From Candidatus Cloacimonadota bacterium (GTDB lineage: Bacteria > Muiribacteriota > UBA6191 > JACPRK01): DNA of 10,664 nucleotides. The position numbers and the translations under genes are program-made. The notes below the pieces were generated by a model. That model did no database searches. It was not told where the DNA came from and saw only the letters and a list, made by a program, of their open reading frames with translations. The stretch lies in the NCBI GenBank assembly GCA_021772705.1, contig JAJFLN010000561.1, forward strand, positions 1-10,664, in the 5' to 3' direction. Of the stretch, positions 6,996 to 10,664 are shown one piece after another; within the stretch, counting starts at the first letter, position 1, and every line of letters begins with the position of its first letter.

Positions 6996-8873
6996 ATGAA
7001 AAACACTCTCATTTTGACGCTCGCCGTGATGGTTCTTTCCATCGCGACCCCCGTCGCCGAGGCGGGACCGTTCAGCGACCTGCCGAAGGGCCACTGGGCC
7101 TATTCGGCGGTCCAGCAGGCTGTCGACGCCGGCATCCTGCAAGGCTACGACGGACGCTTTCACGGGTCCAAGAGCCTCAACCGCTACCAGATGGCCGTCG
7201 TGGTCTCCCGAATGCTTGATAGCATCAGCACCATGGGCCCTGGCAAGGTCAGCCGAAGGGACGTGGAGAACCTCGAGGCCCTCACCATCGAGTTCGCCGA
7301 TGAGCTGGCTCTCCTCAACGTCAAGGTCAGCACCCTCGAGGACAGCTTCGCCGAACTGAGGCATGACGTCGACGGCCTCAAGGCCGACTTCGCCTCCGGC
7401 GGAGCCCGAGCCGGCATCAGCGGTCTGGTCCAGACCCGTCTGGTTATCACTGACGACGACCCGAACCACATCCAGAACCGCGGCGGCGCTGCCTTCGCCG
7501 CAGCCGGCTCCGGCACCCCCTTTGCCGCTACCGCTGGCGTTGCTGGTACCCTCCCGGTCGCCCGCTACGTCGCCAACGTTCCCACGGGACCGTCAGCCAC
7601 CACCGCTGGCGAGCGGCGAACGTTCTTCAACGTGGCCCAGACCTCCCTCGCCTTCGATCGCCACGTCGACGAGGACGTATACGTCCACATGCAGCTCGAC
7701 ATCGACGCCGACCAGGAGGCCGCGTTCATCAACGGCAACCAGATCCAGGTCAACGAGGCCTACATCGATCTAGAGAGCTGGCTGGCCGATGGCGACGTCC
7801 GCGTCCGCCTCGGTTCCTGGGCCCTTCCCTTCCAGCGGGAGCGGAACCCTGAGATGGTCGAGTACCCCAACCAGCTCCGGTACGGTTTCCGGACCTTGGA
7901 CCTGACCATCAGCCCGGCCTTCTGGGATGCCAACTGGGAGTCGGTCCGCAACGTCGGCGCCGGCCTCTGGAACGGCAAGGACAGCGATCTGAAGTGGAAC
8001 ATCGGCGTCACGAACATCAGCAGCGGCGCCTTCAACCGTGACGGCTCCCTGCTCGCCTGGCGTCAGGCCTCCGCAGCCGGAGTCCCCATGGGCAACCCCT
8101 TCGGGACCAACGGCGGCCCCCCGGCCGGAAATCCGGGCCGAACCTTGGCCGTCAACGCGACCCAGAACCTCTCGGGCGGCGGTTGGAACCTCTACGGCGA
8201 TGCTCTGGAGAGCATCGACAGCAACGGCCCGGGCGACGATGCCATAGGCTTCTACGGCTGGGTCGGCGACAAGTACGATGGCGGCTTCCGCTGGGATGCC
8301 GGCTACTTCGAAAACGGCGGCGTTCTGAACCCGGGGACCGACGAGAGCGGCTCCGCGTCCGAGTGGAACGGATTCCAGTTCAACGCCGGCTACTGGGGCT
8401 GGGAAAACTGGGGCTTCATGGGCAGCTACTATGACGCAACCAGCAGCAGCCGCACCGTGGGTGGAACGGCCGGCGGCGGCGCCCGCACCGCTATCGGCGG
8501 CGCCCGCAACTTCGTCGGTCTCGGCCTGTACCCGGCTCTGACCGGTACCACGGCGGCCTACCCCGACGTGGACAGCCGCGCCTACAGCTTCCTCGTGAAC
8601 TACAAGTTCAATGATGACAACAACATCAGTGTCCGTTACGAGGACATCGAGGACAGCATGGGTGCCGCCGCGATCAACGCCAACGTCTGGACCCTCGACT
8701 GGAACCATCGCATCAGCGAGAACAGCCTGCTCCAGATCGAGTGGACCACACCGGAGAGCGAGAGCGTCACCGTCGCTCCCGGCGCCGCCATTGGAACCGT
8801 GGGAGCTGCCACGCGCAACTCCTCCGATGTCAATGACGACCTGATTCAGATCAACTACAAGGTTCGCTTCTGA
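6996..8873 (+). CDS. SLH-domain outer-membrane porin (OmpM/SomA/Slp-like)
   Basis: 625 residues. A signal peptide (residues 1-23: Lys, hydrophobic core, cleavage after AEA) is followed by one SLH domain (about 26-75; FSDLPKGHWAYSAVQQAVDA and LQGYDGRF), a coiled coil (about 88-132; regular heptads in VENLEALTIEFADELALLN and VSTLEDSFAELRHDVDGLK), then a long beta-barrel from GLVQTRLVIT (about 140) to the C-terminus INYKVRF. The last residue is Phe, the usual outer-membrane assembly signal, and I find no cysteine. In known proteins of this design the SLH domain grips a peptidoglycan-linked polymer, the coiled coil spans the periplasm and the barrel is a general or solute-selective pore. Long Gly/Ala/Ser-rich loops (for example about residues 160-208 and 485-525) are probably surface-exposed. 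Substrate unknown. It is monocistronic: long leader before, strong terminator after. Confidence 0.9.
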   Translation: MKNTLILTLAVMVLSIATPVAEAGPFSDLPKGHWAYSAVQQAVDAGILQGYDGRFHGSKSLNRYQMAVVVSRMLDSISTMGPGKVSRRDVENLEALTIEFADELALLNVKVSTLEDSFAELRHDVDGLKADFASGGARAGISGLVQTRLVITDDDPNHIQNRGGAAFAAAGSGTPFAATAGVAGTLPVARYVANVPTGPSATTAGERRTFFNVAQTSLAFDRHVDEDVYVHMQLDIDADQEAAFINGNQIQVNEAYIDLESWLADGDVRVRLGSWALPFQRERNPEMVEYPNQLRYGFRTLDLTISPAFWDANWESVRNVGAGLWNGKDSDLKWNIGVTNISSGAFNRDGSLLAWRQASAAGVPMGNPFGTNGGPPAGNPGRTLAVNATQNLSGGGWNLYGDALESIDSNGPGDDAIGFYGWVGDKYDGGFRWDAGYFENGGVLNPGTDESGSASEWNGFQFNAGYWGWENWGFMGSYYDATSSSRTVGGTAGGGARTAIGGARNFVGLGLYPALTGTTAAYPDVDSRAYSFLVNYKFNDDNNISVRYEDIEDSMGAAAINANVWTLDWNHRISENSLLQIEWTTPESESVTVAPGAAIGTVGAATRNSSDVNDDLIQINYKVRF

Positions 8874-8907
8874 TTGAAGTCTGAACCGGCATAGCTGGAT
8901 CACCTCG

Positions 8908-8947
8908 GGCCCCCGGCCGCCACGACAGCGGCCGGGGGCCTTTCTTT
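8908..8947 (+). terminator. Rho-independent terminator of the porin gene
   Basis: A perfect 13-bp GC stem (8908-8920 with 8928-8940, loop CACGACA) is followed directly by TTTCTTT (8941-8947). It lies 35 bp after the porin stop, as strong an intrinsic terminator as one sees. Confidence 0.93.
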
Positions 8948-8961
8948 GATCCGGTCTTCCT

Positions 8962-9441
8962 TTGTCTGGCCGGCGTTACGTTCGGGAGAACTTGAGTCTG
9001 GACTGTCTTCTCAAGACCCGTCCGATGTTGGACGGACCCGGCCTGGCCGAGGCCATGGACCGGTGCCGATACACTCCCAAGTTCCAGAACCTGTTCTCAA
9101 ACGCCTTGAAGTTTCGCAGCGACGAGCCCCTGCAGATCCGTGTGGCCGCCGAGCGCGGCGGGCAGTTGTGGACCGTCTCCGTTCGGGACAACGGCATCGG
9201 AATGGATGCTCGCCACGTCGAGAAGGCCTTCGAGATCTTCCAGACCCTGCATCCCCGGTCCGCCTACGAGGGGACCGGAATCGGGCTCGCCATTTGCAGG
9301 AGGATCGTCGAGGCCCACGGCGGCCGGATCTGGGCCGAGTCCGACGTCGGAGTCGGCAGTACGTTCCGGTTCACGCTCTCGGCGAACGGGGGCGCGACCG
9401 GACTCCCACTCGAGGCCGCTGACGGGACTGGGCGCGACTGA
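8962..9441 (+). CDS. Histidine kinase fragment: HATPase domain only (probable pseudogene)
   Basis: From about 9079 the frame is a clear HATPase_c domain: N-box KFQNLFSNALKF, G1 box DNGIGMDARH, G2 box GTGIGLAICRRIVEAHGG, terminal strand STFRFTL, then a short polar tail to TGA 9439-9441. It is of the same subtype as the ATPase domain of the 5430-6641 kinase. Everything before KFQNLF (the first ~38 codons from TTG 8962) is unlike a kinase, and there is no DHp histidine. No ribosome binding site precedes TTG 8962, ATG 9025 or ATG 9055, and the piece lies just behind a strong terminator with no visible promoter, so it is likely untranscribed debris. It converges on the ABC ATPase gene with two bases between the stop codons. 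A stand-alone HATPase protein is possible but less likely. Confidence 0.75.
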   Translation: MSGRRYVRENLSLDCLLKTRPMLDGPGLAEAMDRCRYTPKFQNLFSNALKFRSDEPLQIRVAAERGGQLWTVSVRDNGIGMDARHVEKAFEIFQTLHPRSAYEGTGIGLAICRRIVEAHGGRIWAESDVGVGSTFRFTLSANGGATGLPLEAADGTGRD

Positions 9442-9443
9442 AG

Positions 9444-10541
9444 TCAGGCCAGAGCTCGTCCGTCGCCAGCGTCGAAGAGGTGAATCTTGCCCGTGTCGAG
9501 CACGGCCTTGAACGGCTTGCCGTACTCCACATGCACCGAAGGGGGCATTCGAGAAATCAGGGTGTTCTCGTCCACCTTGAGGTAGACGTAGTTCTCGGCC
9601 CCCATGGGCTCCACCACGTCGATGATGCAGTCCACGGAGCTGTCCTTAATGCCCTGGGCCTGAGGATCCGATGGGGCCAGGATATCCTCTGGCCGGATGC
9701 CGAGATCGACCTGAGAGCCTTCCAGGCTGGCCAGATTCTTGAGCTGGTTCTCCGGAAGTCTCACCCGAAGTCCCTTTGCCTGGAGCAGTCCTTTCTCCAT
9801 CGTGCAGGTGACGAAGTTCATGGCCGGGGAACCGATGAAGCCGGCGACGAACTTGTTGGCCGGATGGTCGTAGATCTCCTGAGGGGATGCGACCTGCTGT
9901 ACGTAGCCTCCGTTGAGGACCACGATGCGGCTGCCCATGGTCATGGCTTCTGTCTGGTCGTGGGTGACATAGATGACGGTGGTCTGGAGCCGCTTGTGGA
10001 GCTTGTTGAGCTCTGCCCGCATCTGGACCCGAAGCTTGGCGTCCAGGTTGGAGAGCGGCTCGTCCATGAGGAAGACACGGGGGTGCCGCACGATGGCCCG
10101 TCCCAGGGCAACTCTCTGGCGCTGGCCACCGGAGAGGGCCTTTGGTTTGCGCTCCAGGAGCTGCTCGAGGCCGAGGATGTCAGCGACCTCGTTGACCTTC
10201 TTGTCGATCTCAGCCTTCGCCACGCCTCTCAGCTTGAGACCGAAGGAGAGGTTGTCCTTCACATTCATGTGAGGATAGAGGGCGTAGTTCTGGAAGACCA
10301 TGGCGATGTCCCTGTCCTTGGGGGGCAGGTCGTTGACGACCTTGTCGCCAATCAGGATCTCGCCGCTGGTGATGTCCTCGAGGCCGGCAATCATCCGGAG
10401 TGTGGTGGACTTTCCACACCCGGAGGGTCCGACGAGGATCAGGAATTCCTTGTCATGGATCGTGAGACTGGTCGGTTTGACCGTGTCTTCCGTTGCGCCA
10501 GGATAGCGCTTTGTGACGTCCTTCAGAACGACCTCAGCCAT
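9444..10541 (-). CDS. ABC transporter ATPase, MalK/UgpC/MsmX family (CUT1-type sugar import)
   Basis: 365 residues, the normal length for the family. Walker A GPSGCGKST (38-46), Q-loop Q84 in VFQNYALYPHM, signature LSGGQ (136-140), Walker B FLMDEP with catalytic E161, D-loop SNLD (164-167) and H-loop H194 (YVTHDQTEAM) are all intact. The C-terminal ~125 residues from FVAGFIGSPAMNFV form the OB/TOBE regulatory region typical of MalK, including GIRPED. It hydrolyses ATP at the inner membrane to power binding-protein-dependent uptake of sugars or glycerol-phosphate-type solutes; the sequence does not settle the substrate. ATG 10541 is chosen because AGAGGAG lies nine bases upstream; the frame extends 15 codons further to 10586 but would run past this site. 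No permease or binding protein is in the window and it has its own promoter, so it may be a shared ATPase like MsmX or MsiK. That last point is inference. Confidence 0.95.
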   Translation of the reverse strand: MAEVVLKDVTKRYPGATEDTVKPTSLTIHDKEFLILVGPSGCGKSTTLRMIAGLEDITSGEILIGDKVVNDLPPKDRDIAMVFQNYALYPHMNVKDNLSFGLKLRGVAKAEIDKKVNEVADILGLEQLLERKPKALSGGQRQRVALGRAIVRHPRVFLMDEPLSNLDAKLRVQMRAELNKLHKRLQTTVIYVTHDQTEAMTMGSRIVVLNGGYVQQVASPQEIYDHPANKFVAGFIGSPAMNFVTCTMEKGLLQAKGLRVRLPENQLKNLASLEGSQVDLGIRPEDILAPSDPQAQGIKDSSVDCIIDVVEPMGAENYVYLKVDENTLISRMPPSVHVEYGKPFKAVLDTGKIHLFDAGDGRALA

Positions 10542-10550
10542 GGGGAGTTT

Positions 10551-10557
10551 CTCCTCT
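10551..10557 (-). promoter_or_regulatory. Ribosome binding site of the ABC ATPase
   Basis: On the - strand AGAGGAG lies nine bases before ATG 10541. It selects this ATG over the longer open frame. Confidence 0.8.
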
Positions 10558-10576
10558 AACGAATCGAAGGCAGGGC

Positions 10577-10605
10577 ACTCTAACACGGGCAGAATGGGCG
10601 GTCAA
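10577..10605 (-). promoter_or_regulatory. Sigma-70-type promoter of the ABC ATPase
   Basis: On the - strand TTGACC (10605-10600, five of six consensus bases) and TAGAGT (10582-10577, four of six) are exactly 17 bp apart. The start would be near 10570, leaving a leader of about 29 nt that includes the ribosome binding site. Confidence 0.65.
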
Positions 10606-10608
10606 GCC

Positions 10609-10627
10609 GCACCCAGGAGCCGGGTGC
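10609..10627. repeat. Inverted repeat just upstream of the ABC ATPase promoter
   Basis: GCACCC (10609-10614) and GGGTGC (10622-10627) form a perfect 6-bp inverted repeat with a 7-bp spacer, three bases upstream of the -35 box. The position suits an activator site. There is no T-tract on either side, so a terminator is unlikely. Confidence 0.35.
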
Positions 10628-10664
10628 ATGTCCCGTAGGGGGTCCCCTCCTCCGTTCGCCCCAC

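Noticed and set aside
7770..8903. Long open frame on the - strand opposite the porin (377 codons)
   Set aside because: It mirrors the porin's codons on the complement; its peptide is Gly/Ala/Val-rich with no known domain, and GC-rich DNA commonly gives such frames.
9480..10559. Long open frame on the + strand opposite the ABC ATPase (359 codons)
   Set aside because: The - strand has every ABC motif in order; the + strand peptide is the usual Val/Leu/His/Asp-rich complement.
1..10664. CRISPR arrays, tRNA or rRNA genes, transposases, IS ends
   Set aside because: I saw no regularly spaced repeats, tRNA-like cloverleaf, transposase motif or terminal repeat pair. The 16S-like 13-mer at 8894 is too short to call rRNA.

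Overview
The window is GC-rich DNA from a diderm (Gram-negative-type) bacterium that I cannot assign to a phylum. It is probably an environmental lineage. The envelope clue is an outer-membrane porin with an N-terminal SLH domain and coiled coil, a design known from Cyanobacteria, Deinococcota, Thermotogota and Negativicutes. The regulatory clue is the density of multi-domain sensor kinases.

Layout. (1) Positions 1-3160, + strand: the tail of a receiver-PAS protein whose C-terminus looks like a histidine-kinase dimerisation domain without its histidine, overlapping or abutting a complete REC-PAS-GAF-PAS-HisKA-HATPase kinase. (2) Positions 3161-4228: gene debris and regulatory DNA. It holds a kinase ATPase domain on the - strand, joined near 3760 to the last ~35 codons of a + strand Fis-type helix-turn-helix protein, then about 360 bp with hairpins and a good sigma-54 promoter match. 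(3) Positions 4229-6641, + strand: a REC-HisKA-HATPase kinase that breaks inside its ATPase domain at about 5376-5393 and runs out of frame into the second half of a receiver domain, followed in that new frame by an intact PAS-HisKA-HATPase kinase. (4) Positions 6642-8947: a 354-bp leader, the SLH porin (6996-8873) and a textbook intrinsic terminator. (5) Positions 8962-9441, + strand: another kinase fragment holding only the ATPase domain. (6) Positions 9444-10541, - strand: a complete MalK/UgpC/MsmX-type sugar-ABC ATPase with its own promoter.

How it fits together. Most of the window is phosphorelay signalling. The porin and the ABC ATPase suggest nutrient uptake, but no direct regulatory link is visible. 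The main unusual point is that several two-component genes are truncated or fused, and the breaks fall in or next to the HATPase domain (about 3762, about 5385, about 9075). The first gene also appears to lack an ATPase domain. This may be real decay and shuffling of tandem kinase paralogues, or misassembly at conserved kinase sequence. Raw reads across the junctions would decide.
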